DNA of 36,855 bases from Pelotomaculum isophthalicicum JI (GTDB lineage: Bacteria; Bacillota; Desulfotomaculia; Desulfotomaculales; Pelotomaculaceae). A program made the translations under genes and the position numbers. Where the stretch lies: assembly GCF_029478095.1 (NCBI RefSeq), contig NZ_JAKOAV010000034.1, forward strand, positions 1 to 36,855, in the 5' to 3' direction. This document shows, piece after piece, positions 5,735-13,632 of this stretch; position 1 is the first letter of the stretch, and every line of letters starts with the position of its first letter. A model generated the notes under the pieces. It was not told the DNA's origin, did not search any database, and saw nothing but the letters and a program-made list of their open reading frames with translations.

Positions 5735-8134
5735 AACAATTCCCGTTCGGGTATTTGACCACTTCTTTTCATCGTTTAATATGTTGTTTATTTGCTTAGT
5801 AATGGTATCAACATAAACATATGATCCCTCGATTTTGTTAGATATTTCATCAATTACCTTTAATATTGTAGCGTCAACACTTTCTGATTTCTTGCTCTTA
5901 CGCTCTTTATTGATTTCATTAATTAAATCCCTGAAAATTTTCTCACGTTCTGGCTTGATTGCTTTAATAATCTGAAACAACGGTCGTGTAATGTCCCCAA
6001 GTCTACCTCGCATTGGCTTATCTACTTCCGGCAATTTTTTATTTAACCACCTTGCCCTAAATGCTGTTAAACGTTCTTTCAACGACAAAGCTGCTTCCGG
6101 TGTTACTTCGTTTGTGAAGTTCTTAATTGCTGGCTGCATATTTAACTGAAGTGCTCGACTCTCCATTGGACCATAAATTGTTCGATTCGTTGCTATTATT
6201 GAAGGCCCAAAAACTTCATAGTATACAGTATCTCGCAAAGCTCCACGATCGGGGAAATTGACTCTCGGTACTTTTGCGCCCCGTTCATACCTCATTAGAA
6301 AAACGTCATCGGTACCGGTTTTTTCCATTTTTTTCATTAAATCTAAAACATCGAAAAATAACGTAACCTTTAAATCATTTGATGCCCTTATTATATAGGA
6401 GTCTCTTAAACTTTCCACATGAACACCACGTCTAGCAACATACAATGCACCCTTACCAGTTCTACTTTTTCCTCTCTCGGGACGTGCAAACAACCAAATA
6501 TAAGGGGAATAGTTGAGTTTTTCAATAATATAAGTATGAAAATCCCAAGCTACAAACAGATCATAAAATTTTTCATCAGGTAATTCAGATATATTCTTAT
6601 GATATTTAATTAAATCATCATATAATATACTATCGTTGTCACTTTTAAAATATCTAATTACTTCTTGCGCTCTCGGTAACAGCCACGGAATAGCCTCCTT
6701 ATCGGGAGGGATCTTAATTATTCCGTCAACCTCACGACTCGTACATAATGTTAGTGTATTATCGTCCTCCAGGACCAAAAAAGCAGGATTTCCGTTATCA
6801 TCTTCAACTATATCAACTAAACCGGGAAAATCCGCGCAAGGTTGAAAATCTTCTTTTTCTTCCTCGTCGTTGTTAGTGTTTTTGTTTTTAGCCATCATTT
6901 CCTTGATAAAAATATCAAGTGATGACTTTTTAATTCCATAGGGTTTTAATAGTTTGCTAACTTTATTAACAGCAATATCTTGTTTGATAATGTCGAGTTT
7001 GGTTATTAGCGGGATTACTTTTTTCTCAAATAAAGTTAGTGCCTCGTTACCGTTGTTTGTTTTTGCAATATCATTAAATATTATGTCGAGTGCGTCTTTG
7101 GCGTTGTCTTTTGCTTCATCTATCAGGGTTTTAAATTCGCCTGGTTGAGTTTTGAGTAAATCATTAATATCTTTTACATTGCCTGGAATTTCAATTAACT
7201 TTGCTCTCGGAAAAAGACTTTCAGTAAGTCTAAACCCTTCGCGCCTGCCTGCTTCATCTGCATCGTAAGCAACATATATCGTTTCAAGGTTGTTCAGGTT
7301 ATTATAATAATCTTCTTTAAGATTCACACCCAAAGTACAAATACTATTGAATCCTTCTTTAATTAAAGTGAAATGATCAAAAACACCTTCAACGAGAAAT
7401 ATTTCTTTTGCTCGCTTTATCCCGTCTATCCCTACCAGGGGTTTAACCACACCCGAAGGATACAAATATTTTGGTTCTTTGCCATTGAAATCCCAAAAGG
7501 CCAGGTAAATAGGCTTGCCGTGATGAAAAAACGGGATAACAATACGACCGCTAGGGAGAAAGCCACCTTTGTCGCCAATCAACCCCAAAGCCTGCGCTTC
7601 TTCTGGATTGTCCGGCTTGTTCCGGGGATCAAACCCGAATCTGAACTCTTTTATGTCTTTGTCTGTAAATCCGCGCTTGTGTAAAGCTTCTCTAGCAGCT
7701 TCCGGTCCCGGCCTATTGGTCATCAAAGTAATGTGAGCCTTATTAATATATTTGTCTAGAAGGTTGGTGACTTTCTCTTTTTGCTTGCGCTTTTCCTCAG
7801 TTTCCGGCGTCCACACGGGCAACTCATAACCAAAGTCATCGGCAAGCCGCTTGACAGCTTCACTAAAATCCAAATTCAGGATCAACATCACTAAATCGAC
7901 AACACTTCCACCACAACTACAACCGAAGCAATAAAAAGAATTCGTGTTTTCGTATATAAACAAACTTGCATCTTTTTCATTGCCACCGCCATGCTGAAAA
8001 CATCTTGTACGATGTTTTCCATTACCGGCTCTCTTAAAAGAGGTACCCGGTAAATAACGCGAAAAGACAGTTTCGATGGGGATTTCCTTTATTTGTTCGA
8101 TTATGGTAGAATATTCTTGTGACAACTCTATCAC
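5732..8134 (-). CDS. Primase-helicase replication protein (C-terminus shifted out of frame)
   Basis: 800 residues from a GTG at 8134 (a TTG at 8125 is an alternative; GAAGTGAGGTGA lies upstream). Domains in order: a CHC2-type zinc site (Cys45, His48, Cys69, Cys72) for primer template recognition; a DnaG-like region and TOPRIM core with FLVEG (Glu249) and AYDADEAGR (Asp291, Asp293) at about 243-297; a linker; then a helicase/ATPase-like domain with a Walker A-like RPERGKS at 551-557 and a Walker B-like LFFDVLD near 592-598. Such primase-helicase fusions start replication of phages and integrative elements. The frame stops at TAA after ...TRTGIV, but a further 53 well-formed codons continue in the -1 frame to 5574. 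Restoring one T in the T-run at about 5733-5735 would give an 853-residue protein. Confidence 0.8.
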   Translation of the reverse strand: MIELSQEYSTIIEQIKEIPIETVFSRYLPGTSFKRAGNGKHRTRCFQHGGGNEKDASLFIYENTNSFYCFGCSCGGSVVDLVMLILNLDFSEAVKRLADDFGYELPVWTPETEEKRKQKEKVTNLLDKYINKAHITLMTNRPGPEAAREALHKRGFTDKDIKEFRFGFDPRNKPDNPEEAQALGLIGDKGGFLPSGRIVIPFFHHGKPIYLAFWDFNGKEPKYLYPSGVVKPLVGIDGIKRAKEIFLVEGVFDHFTLIKEGFNSICTLGVNLKEDYYNNLNNLETIYVAYDADEAGRREGFRLTESLFPRAKLIEIPGNVKDINDLLKTQPGEFKTLIDEAKDNAKDALDIIFNDIAKTNNGNEALTLFEKKVIPLITKLDIIKQDIAVNKVSKLLKPYGIKKSSLDIFIKEMMAKNKNTNNDEEEKEDFQPCADFPGLVDIVEDDNGNPAFLVLEDDNTLTLCTSREVDGIIKIPPDKEAIPWLLPRAQEVIRYFKSDNDSILYDDLIKYHKNISELPDEKFYDLFVAWDFHTYIIEKLNYSPYIWLFARPERGKSRTGKGALYVARRGVHVESLRDSYIIRASNDLKVTLFFDVLDLMKKMEKTGTDDVFLMRYERGAKVPRVNFPDRGALRDTVYYEVFGPSIIATNRTIYGPMESRALQLNMQPAIKNFTNEVTPEAALSLKERLTAFRARWLNKKLPEVDKPMRGRLGDITRPLFQIIKAIKPEREKIFRDLINEINKERKSKKSESVDATILKVIDEISNKIEGSYVYVDTITKQINNILNDEKKWSNTRTGIV

Positions 8135-8178
8135 CTCACTTCCTCACCCGCCCGGCATTCCTGCTGGGCACTTGCTTT

Positions 8179-8364
8179 TTATTCCCCCTTTTTACCAAGT
8201 TTTCCAAGCGCCTCGACCGGCACCAGCACACGGCGTCCGATTTTTACCGAATCGATATAACCATCTCGAATGGCTTTGTATGCGCCGGATCTTGAAAGTC
8301 CCGTTATCACCGCTACTTCTTCCACTGGAAGAAACTTTCTCTCGATCTGTGCAGTTTGTCTCAT
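8179..8364 (-). CDS. Excisionase/AlpA-type small HTH protein
   Basis: 61 residues. ATG preceded by AAGGGGGTG. The sequence LPVEEVAVITGLSRSGAYKAI, then DSVKIGRRVLVPVEAL, is a winged HTH of the MerR-like excisionase family (helix_turn_helix_17), nearly full length for the family. It is encoded just upstream of the primase gene and divergent from the Cys-rich protein gene. It may switch on or repress these promoters, or act as a recombination directionality factor. The element carries a second such protein at 9930-10127. Confidence 0.75.
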   Translation of the reverse strand: MRQTAQIERKFLPVEEVAVITGLSRSGAYKAIRDGYIDSVKIGRRVLVPVEALGKLGKKGE

Positions 8365-8388
8365 TGTTTCACCCCCTTCAAAAAAACC

Positions 8389-8418
8389 TTGTGTTTCACC
8401 CGGTCCTAGTATATACTA
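8389..8418 (+). promoter_or_regulatory. Promoter with palindromic operator over the -10
   Basis: TTGTGT (8389-8394), a 17-base spacer, then TATACT (8412-8417), 38 bp upstream of the ATG at 8455. A perfect 12-bp palindrome TAGTATATACTA (8407-8418) covers the -10, as expected for a repressor operator. A direct repeat CGAAC (8426-8430, 8435-8439) follows near the transcription start. The divergent HTH gene at 8179-8364 is the natural candidate regulator. Confidence 0.5.
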
Positions 8419-8454
8419 TATACATCGAACGTCTCGAACAGGAGGGGAAATATC

Positions 8455-9528
8455 ATGTTTCCGTTACACGTAGCACTGAAAGCGCCCGGAGGTTGTAAAG
8501 CCTGGATAGAGGAAAGGCCAATTTGGGAAATTCCGGAGGTTGACGATAGTATAAAATATCGAAACAAGGCCATGGTTGAACAAGGGCTTGAATCACCCAT
8601 AATGGAGCGCTGCCTTTGCTGGGATAAACCGCAAAAAAGAGGCAAAAATATTCCCTTGACGTTTTACGAGGATGTTTTGGACCTTGCTAAAAACGCAGAC
8701 AACACGCGGGCCATTATTGATTTTTGGGGAGAATATGGACCGTTAATACGGGGAAATATGGCTAGTGTTAAAAAGGTAAAAGGTATTCTTTGGTTTTTTA
8801 ATATGATAGTGGAATTATGGCAGGCTTGCGTGAACAAGCATGATGATGTTATTCGGAAGTACCTGGGAGCTAAACCCCTTCTACCGGAACTCGAAGACTT
8901 TTGCGCCGGTTTCAACGACACACCCAAGGAGCAATATCTTTTTGACGTGAATGGCAAAATATACATGTCAGCGTTCTCACAGGGATATTTTGAGCATGAA
9001 TATTGCCTGGTTCTCAAACAGTCTATCCCGGATATAAATTCAGAAGGTGTTTATAAATACATTACACAAGTATTATCGAGAAACATTAATAAAAGGCTTT
9101 CAAACGCTCGTTCAGTCTCGCTCCACTTAAATATTGACGGCTCATACACCAGGTTGACTCCACGAACATTATTAGACGCCGCCCTCATTTCCCTATTCCT
9201 CGCTACCCCGCAGGCTCGCCCCTGCGCTTGTGGGTGTGGTAATCCTGCCGCACCTGGCAGTAAATACTACAAAGATTCTTGCCGGAAAAAAACGTCCCGC
9301 TGGAACAATGAAGCGGGAGTGGTTAAAGATAGATGCTTGTCTTTTTACCGAAAGAAGAAAGGCCAGGGAATAATTAATGAAGAAGAATTTCAAAAAATTA
9401 AGTCTCGTGTGGACAGGCTTATAAAAAATGCTGATGAGGGTATGGTGAAAAAATTATCGGATTTCTGTAAAAGGAATGGTTTCCCGGTATGGACGCCAAG
9501 GGAGAACTATAAAGCTCCGTGGAAGTAA
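8455..9528 (+). CDS. Cys-rich zinc-site protein, unknown function
   Basis: 357 residues. ATG preceded by AGGAGGGG. The N-terminal 230 residues are mixed helical, with many Trp and Tyr and no recognised motif. Near residues 258-276 there is a compact CACGCGNPAAPGSKYYKDSC motif, a zinc site of the treble-clef kind seen at the ends of CGNR-like and DUF6076-like proteins. A basic helix follows (RKKTSRWNN), then a Lys-rich C-terminus. The gene faces away from the other element genes, under its own operator-like promoter, and is followed at once by the iteron-like repeats. A DNA-binding regulator or replication-associated protein fits this context, but the sequence alone does not prove it. Confidence 0.55.
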   Translation: MFPLHVALKAPGGCKAWIEERPIWEIPEVDDSIKYRNKAMVEQGLESPIMERCLCWDKPQKRGKNIPLTFYEDVLDLAKNADNTRAIIDFWGEYGPLIRGNMASVKKVKGILWFFNMIVELWQACVNKHDDVIRKYLGAKPLLPELEDFCAGFNDTPKEQYLFDVNGKIYMSAFSQGYFEHEYCLVLKQSIPDINSEGVYKYITQVLSRNINKRLSNARSVSLHLNIDGSYTRLTPRTLLDAALISLFLATPQARPCACGCGNPAAPGSKYYKDSCRKKTSRWNNEAGVVKDRCLSFYRKKKGQGIINEEEFQKIKSRVDRLIKNADEGMVKKLSDFCKRNGFPVWTPRENYKAPWK

Positions 9529-9560
9529 ACGTATATTTGTTTTTGTTTTTATCTTTTAAA

Positions 9561-9671
9561 TGAACCCTTAGTTGAACCCTTATGAAGCCTTGTGAACCCT
9601 TCAAAACAAGGGTTCAGCCTTGTAAGCTTTGATATTACTGAATTCCTGAACCCTGAACCCTTTGAACCTTA
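9561..9671. repeat. Iteron-like TGAACCCTT repeat cluster
   Basis: Exact TGAACCCTT at 9561-9569, 9573-9581, 9593-9601 and 9654-9662. Near-copies are TGAAGCCTT at 9583-9591, TGAACCCTG at 9647-9655 and TGAACCTTA at 9663-9671. One inverted copy, AAGGGTTCA, lies at 9608-9616. The first four are spaced 10-12 bp start to start, about one helical turn, as in replication iterons. The inverted copy forms a perfect 9-bp hairpin with the 9593 copy around a 6-base loop. Confidence 0.7.
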
Positions 9672-9855
9672 TTTCTGAGGGTGTACTTACGCGAAACATT
9701 TTTTATTCTTATATGTCCTACTAATTGGTAGCTAATACCAGATATGGGAGCGGTAATATATATTAAAAAAATTCCTATACACTCCCTTAACTGCTTTATC
9801 TTTCAACATTCAAGCCTGAAAAATAAATAAATATATCAATACTTATTAATATATA

Positions 9856-9885
9856 TTGACAAATATCATTAAATATTAGTATAAT
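9856..9885 (+). promoter_or_regulatory. Consensus promoter for the HTH-integrase pair
   Basis: TTGACA (9856-9861), an 18-base AT-rich spacer, and TATAAT (9880-9885), both perfect consensus hexamers. The start codon of the HTH gene is 44 bp downstream, preceded by a G8AGA ribosome binding site. Confidence 0.75.
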
Positions 9886-9929
9886 ATAAGAAACAGTTAA
9901 TTAATCTCGGTTAGGGGGGGGAGATATTC

Positions 9930-10127
9930 TTGAAGGTTTACACACTGGATGAGGTGGCCGAAGTGCTTAAATTAAAGAAAGTCACCCTATATAATTACAT
10001 AAGATCCGGTAAGCTGCCGGCTGCAAAGTTCGGGAGGGACTACCGGGTTACTGAAGAGGATTTAAGAGTTTTTATTGAAGGCGCCAAAACAAGAACTAAG
10101 AAAAATAAAGATTCTAAGGAGGTATAA
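9930..10127 (+). CDS. Excisionase-like HTH protein
   Basis: 65 residues. TTG start preceded by GGGGGGGGAGA. The sequence VYTLDEVAEVLKLKKVTLYN, then YIRSGKLPAAKFGRDYRVTE, is a textbook helix_turn_helix_17 excisionase domain, complete, with a Lys-rich tail. It ends 3 bp before the integrase start and shares its promoter and transcript. Such proteins bend DNA at attachment sites to direct excision, and some regulate transcription. The family is clear; the exact role is inferred from position. Confidence 0.8.
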   Translation: MKVYTLDEVAEVLKLKKVTLYNYIRSGKLPAAKFGRDYRVTEEDLRVFIEGAKTRTKKNKDSKEV

Positions 10128-10130
10128 ACG

Positions 10131-11306
10131 ATGAGAGGAACTATTATTAAGAATGAAGGCAAGCGCGGAGTAAGTTATACGGTTCTTGTTGATGTCGGAA
10201 CTGATATGGACGGCAACCGGAAACAAAAGAAAAAAACGTTTAAAGCTAAAAAAGATGCGGAAAATTGGCTCAGCGAAACCATTAACGCAGTTAATAAAGG
10301 AACCTATATAGAACCCATTAAAACCACCCTGGGCGAATATCTTAAAAAGTGGCTGGATACGTACGGCAAACAAAACCTTGCTATTTCTACCCTCGAATCT
10401 TATGAGAATATCATAAAGAAACATATTGTCCCGGAATTAGGAACCATACCTTTACAAAAACTCTTGCCCGCACATCTCCAGGATTATTACTCAAAGGCAT
10501 TAGGAGAAGGCCGTATTGACAATAAGAAAGCTATGGGCCGGGCATTATCCCCTACCACAGTTTTATATCATCACAGGGTTCTCCGGGAAGCTCTAAACCA
10601 TGCTCTAAGGTCGGGGCTCGTAAGCCGCAACGTTGCCGATGCAGTAGAACCTCCCCGCAAAGTAAAGCATGATCTGAGAGTGCTACCCGAAGAAGACATA
10701 CCGACACTGCTTGACCTTTTCAAAGATAGTTACCTTTATATGCCTGTCTATTTAGCTGTTATGACCGTGATGAGAGCCGGGGAAATACTTGCCCTTAAAT
10801 GGGAGAATATCGATCTTAAAGAGGGAATCATTAATATTAGTCAATCCCTTAGACAGCGCAAGGCAGGCCAGCCGGAATTTCAGCAACCCAAGACGGCAGG
10901 CAGCCGGCGTACCGTGGAACTATCTCCTATAGTAACTAAAGCCTTAAAAGATTATAAAACGGCTCAGGCTAAAGAAAAATTAGCTCAGGGAGAGAATTAC
11001 GCAAAGTATAACCTGGTCTGCTGTTTAAGCAACGGACAGCCAATCCACCCCGGCACCCTGGCAAGCCGGTTCTATAAGATAACCAGGGCTGCCAATATGA
11101 CAATAAACTTTCATGGCCTTCGGCACTGTCATGCAACCTTCTTGTTAAAGGCTGGTGTGAGTCCTAAGATAGTGGCTGAACGTTTAGGACATTCCACCAC
11201 CAGGCTAACCCTTGATACTTATTCGCACGTTGTGCCAGGGATGCAGAAAGAAGCTGCTCTCAAACTCGAACAAAGGTTATTTAATAGTCAACAAAGCGGT
11301 CAATAA
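10131..11306 (+). CDS. Tyrosine recombinase (integrase)
   Basis: 391 residues. ATG preceded by AAGGAGGT. Residues 1-60 are an AP2-like arm-binding domain (SYTVLVDVGTDMDGNRKQKK). About 64-165 are the SAM-like core-binding domain. About 180-385 are the catalytic domain, with Arg215 (MRAGEILALKW), Lys254, His328-x-x-Arg331 (HGLRHCHATFLL), His354 (LGHSTT) and Tyr364 (LDTYSHV), so all active-site residues are present. It resembles the Tn916/phage integrases of Firmicutes. It lies next to the 3' end of a tRNA-Cys gene, the probable integration site. It is co-transcribed with the excisionase-like gene and ended by a strong terminator. Confidence 0.92.
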   Translation: MRGTIIKNEGKRGVSYTVLVDVGTDMDGNRKQKKKTFKAKKDAENWLSETINAVNKGTYIEPIKTTLGEYLKKWLDTYGKQNLAISTLESYENIIKKHIVPELGTIPLQKLLPAHLQDYYSKALGEGRIDNKKAMGRALSPTTVLYHHRVLREALNHALRSGLVSRNVADAVEPPRKVKHDLRVLPEEDIPTLLDLFKDSYLYMPVYLAVMTVMRAGEILALKWENIDLKEGIINISQSLRQRKAGQPEFQQPKTAGSRRTVELSPIVTKALKDYKTAQAKEKLAQGENYAKYNLVCCLSNGQPIHPGTLASRFYKITRAANMTINFHGLRHCHATFLLKAGVSPKIVAERLGHSTTRLTLDTYSHVVPGMQKEAALKLEQRLFNSQQSGQ

Positions 11307-11352
11307 AATCGAATGTTACTATTTCGTTACTAAAATAGGCCGAACATAATAA

Positions 11353-11400
11353 AACGGCAAGGCTCTTAATCTTGGAAGCCTTGCCGTTACTGTGTTTTTT
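11353..11400. terminator. Bidirectional terminator between integrase and tRNA genes
   Basis: A perfect 12-bp stem (AACGGCAAGGCT 11353-11364; AGCCTTGCCGTT 11377-11388) with a 12-base loop is followed on the plus strand by ACTGTGTTTTTT. On the minus strand it is followed by TTATTATG. It can stop the integrase transcript and the tRNA transcript. Confidence 0.8.
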
Positions 11401-11475
11401 GGAGGCGACACCCGGATTTGAACCGGGGAATGGAGGATTTGCAGTCCTCTGCCTTAGCCACTTGGCTATGTCGCC
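11400..11475 (-). tRNA. tRNA-Cys (GCA)
   Basis: The cloverleaf reads from GGCGACA at 11475. The D arm is GCCA/GGCTAAGGC-like, the anticodon loop CTGCAAA gives anticodon GCA, the T arm is CCGGG-TTCAAAT-CCGGG and the acceptor end is TGTCGCC. The discriminator is T at 11403 and CCA is encoded (11402-11400). It is last in the tRNA operon, and its 3' end faces the integrase gene, making it the likely attachment site. Confidence 0.92.
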
Positions 11476-11483
11476 ACATAAAA

Positions 11484-11558
11484 TGGAGCGGAAGACGAGA
11501 TTCGAACTCGCGACCCTCGCCTTGGCAAGGCGATGCTCTACCACTGAGCCACTTCCGC
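11484..11558 (-). tRNA. tRNA-Gly (GCC)
   Basis: Acceptor GCGGAAG / CTTCCGC, D arm GCTC...GAGC, anticodon loop TTGCCAA (GCC), T arm GCGAG-TTCGAAT-CTCGT, discriminator T, encoded CCA. Third in the four-tRNA operon, 8 bp from the tRNA-Cys gene. Confidence 0.95.
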
Positions 11559-11598
11559 ACACTTGATATTATAAACAACTATTAATTATTTGTCAATA

Positions 11599-11674
<76 letters not shown>

Positions 11675-11682
11675 ATGATTAA

Positions 11683-11759
11683 TGGCGGAGCTGACGAGAG
11701 TCGAACTCGCGATCTCCTGCGTGACAGGCAGGCATGTTAGGCCACTACACCACAGCTCC
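11683..11759 (-). tRNA. tRNA-Asp (GTC)
   Basis: Acceptor GGAGCTG / CAGCTCC, anticodon loop CTGTCAC (GTC), T loop TTCGACT, discriminator G as usual for Asp, encoded CCA. First in the operon; the promoter is about 50 bp upstream. Confidence 0.93.
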
Positions 11760-11809
11760 ATTTTCAATTATTATGATAATTTACTGCACCCTTATCTTTG
11801 ACATTGTTA

Positions 11810-11838
11810 AGTATAGCGAAATTGTTGATTGAAGTCAA
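11810..11838 (-). promoter_or_regulatory. Promoter of the tRNA operon
   Basis: On the minus strand: TTGACT (11838-11833), a 17-base spacer, TATACT (11815-11810). Transcription would start near 11803, about 44 bp before tRNA-Asp. Confidence 0.65.
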
Positions 11839-11887
11839 ATATTTTTTTGTCAAACGTAATCATTTTATTGAGCATATAACCCGGTTC

Positions 11888-12760
11888 TTAGAGATTTTGC
11901 GGCCGGGCAAACGAAATTATTGCTTCCCTGACCAGCTTTGCCGCTAAAAGAACAGTTTGTTCCGATAGATCATAAACAGGGCTTACCTCGACTAAATCAA
12001 AGCCTACTATATTTAATCCACTCAACATATGGATAGCCTTTAATATTTCGCCGGATGTACAACCACCAGGTTCGGCAGTCCCGGTACCGGGAGCATACGC
12101 CGGATCTACAACGTCGATATCCAGGGATACATAAACCGGCCTACCACTAAGCTGTGGAAGAACCTCCTGCAAAGGAGCAGTAATTTCATTAATAAACATA
12201 TGCGTATTATTTTGGGCAAAAGTGAATTCTTCCCTGATACCGGAGCGAATACCAAACTGATAGAGATTTTCACCACCGATAACTTCTAAAATCCGACGCA
12301 TTACCGTGGCATGAGAATACTCTTCACCAAGATATTCATCTCTAAGATCGGCGTGGGCGTCAAAAACAACTACGGCTATATCAGGGTAAAACTTTGCTAA
12401 TTCCTGAAGCACAGCCAGGCTGATCAGATGTTCACCGCCGAGCACAAGCGGAAACTTGCCGTCTGACAATATTTTAGAAACAACCCTGCCAATTCGGGAC
12501 AAACTCTCCTGAATGTTACCAAATGGCAAGGATACATCCCCCGCGTCGTAATAACGGTAATCACCCAGGTCCTTGTCCAAATAGATACTGTACTCCTCCA
12601 GCCCATGCGATACCCGGCGAATTTGCTGCGGGCCAAGGCGGGTACCCGGCCTAAAGCTCACTGTAAAATCCATGGGAGCCCCGATAATTATTAATCCAGC
12701 CTGCTCGTAACTGTCCGCACATCCGATGAATCCAGTGTTCTTTTCAACCAGATCCAGCAA
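11888..12760 (-). CDS. speB: Agmatinase (ureohydrolase)
   Basis: 290 residues. TTG start with GGAGGTG 5 bases upstream. Agmatinase hydrolyses agmatine to putrescine and urea with two Mn ions. The arginase-family metal motifs are all present: GGEHLIS (about 107-113), FDAHADLRDEY (about 132-142, DAHAD) and SLDIDVVDPAYAPGTGTAEPGG (the SxDxDxxDPxxxPG signature), with an Asp/Glu-rich C-terminus. The length is typical for bacterial SpeB. It is last in the operon, 15 bp behind speE. Upstream pdaD supplies agmatine, which argues for agmatinase over arginase or formiminoglutamase. Confidence 0.92.
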   Translation of the reverse strand: MLDLVEKNTGFIGCADSYEQAGLIIIGAPMDFTVSFRPGTRLGPQQIRRVSHGLEEYSIYLDKDLGDYRYYDAGDVSLPFGNIQESLSRIGRVVSKILSDGKFPLVLGGEHLISLAVLQELAKFYPDIAVVVFDAHADLRDEYLGEEYSHATVMRRILEVIGGENLYQFGIRSGIREEFTFAQNNTHMFINEITAPLQEVLPQLSGRPVYVSLDIDVVDPAYAPGTGTAEPGGCTSGEILKAIHMLSGLNIVGFDLVEVSPVYDLSEQTVLLAAKLVREAIISFARPQNL

Positions 12761-12775
12761 TCTTTCACCTCCTGA

Positions 12776-13603
12776 CTATCCAAGCAATTTTTTTACAAAA
12801 GGAGGCAGGATAAAGCAACTACGATGAATAGCCGGGCTATAATACTTTGTGTTCATACTTTCAATTTTCTCAATATCCACATCAAGCGGATCATATTTCT
12901 TTGAGCCCATGGTAAAGGTCCACAACCCGCCGGGGTAACTTGGCACATTAGCCAGGAAAAGGCGAGTTAAGGGAAATATGCCTGAAACATCTTTGAAAAT
13001 TCTTTGAACCAAACTATCGTTAAAAAACGGCGATTCAGTTTGAGCGACAAAAATACCTTCCTCATTCAATGAATCAAAGATGTCTTTATAAAAAGCGGCG
13101 CTGAATAGCCCTTCCGCCGGTCCGACGGGATCTGTGGAATCAATAATGATAATATCATAAGTATTCTTGTTATTCCTGACATGCTTGATCCCGTCATCAA
13201 TCACAATTTCTGCTTTATTGTTTTCCAGAGCGCAACTGATTTCAGGCAGATATTTTTTTGAGGCTTCAACCACAGCTCCGTCAATCTCACAGAGGACAAC
13301 TTTCTCTACCGACTGATGTTTGACAACTTCTCTTACCGCTCCCCCGTCGCCACCGCCGATAATAAGAACTTTTACCGGTTTGGCATGGGTGTTCAGGGCT
13401 ACGTGAGTGATCATTTCATGGTAGACAAATTCATCTTTTATTGTGGTCTGAATGACGTCATCCAATACAAGCATCCTGCCAAATTCAACTGTATCAAGCA
13501 CCGCTAATTCCTGAAACGGTGTTTTTTCCTGATGGAGGGTGCGCAACACCCGGCAGGAGATAACCATGTCTTTCGTCTGATACTCTTCAAACCATAGGTC
13601 CAA
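12776..13603 (-). CDS. speE: Spermidine synthase (polyamine aminopropyltransferase)
   Basis: 275 residues. TTG start with GGAGGTG upstream. It transfers an aminopropyl group from decarboxylated S-adenosylmethionine to putrescine. The N-terminal beta domain ([14 protein letters not shown]) is followed by a Rossmann methyltransferase-like core with the family signature [18 protein letters not shown], the acidic [19 protein letters not shown] and [17 protein letters not shown], the active-site Asp region. The length is typical. It lies between pdaD and speB. No AdoMet decarboxylase (speD) gene is in the window, so the cosubstrate must come from a gene elsewhere. Confidence 0.93.
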   Translation of the reverse strand: MDLWFEEYQTKDMVISCRVLRTLHQEKTPFQELAVLDTVEFGRMLVLDDVIQTTIKDEFVYHEMITHVALNTHAKPVKVLIIGGGDGGAVREVVKHQSVEKVVLCEIDGAVVEASKKYLPEISCALENNKAEIVIDDGIKHVRNNKNTYDIIIIDSTDPVGPAEGLFSAAFYKDIFDSLNEEGIFVAQTESPFFNDSLVQRIFKDVSGIFPLTRLFLANVPSYPGGLWTFTMGSKKYDPLDVDIEKIESMNTKYYSPAIHRSCFILPPFVKKLLG

Positions 13604-13632
13604 GCTACGGCACCTCCATAAACAAATAAGAT

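Larger units (their letters stand above)
9529..9929. other. 400-bp non-coding region with iterons and promoter
   Basis: No gene is convincing here. The left part contains iteron-like TGAACCCTT repeats (9561-9671). The right part, 9700-9890, is very AT-rich and ends with a consensus promoter for the HTH-integrase pair. An iteron cluster beside an AT-rich stretch is the layout of many plasmid and phage replication origins, so this is the best origin candidate of the element. Confidence 0.5.
1..11399. mobile_element. Integrated genetic element at tRNA-Cys, left end not found
   Basis: The segment ends at the 3' end of a tRNA-Cys gene and carries, at that end, an excisionase-like HTH gene and a tyrosine recombinase. 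Leftward lie a primase-helicase, small terminase-like HTH proteins, a tail-fibre-like protein and several small unknown proteins. Tyrosine integrases often use the 3' end of a tRNA as attB, and the gene order here (int next to the tRNA) fits that. I searched by eye for a second copy of the tRNA-Cys 3' end in positions 1-9900 and did not see one, so the left boundary is probably outside the window. Positions 1-1060 could belong either to the element or to the host. No large terminase, portal, capsid or lysis gene is visible, so it may be a satellite, a plasmid-like element or a decayed prophage. Confidence 0.6.

Noticed and set aside
11307-11352. Small gene between integrase and terminator
   Set aside because: Only 46 bp, no open frame of note.
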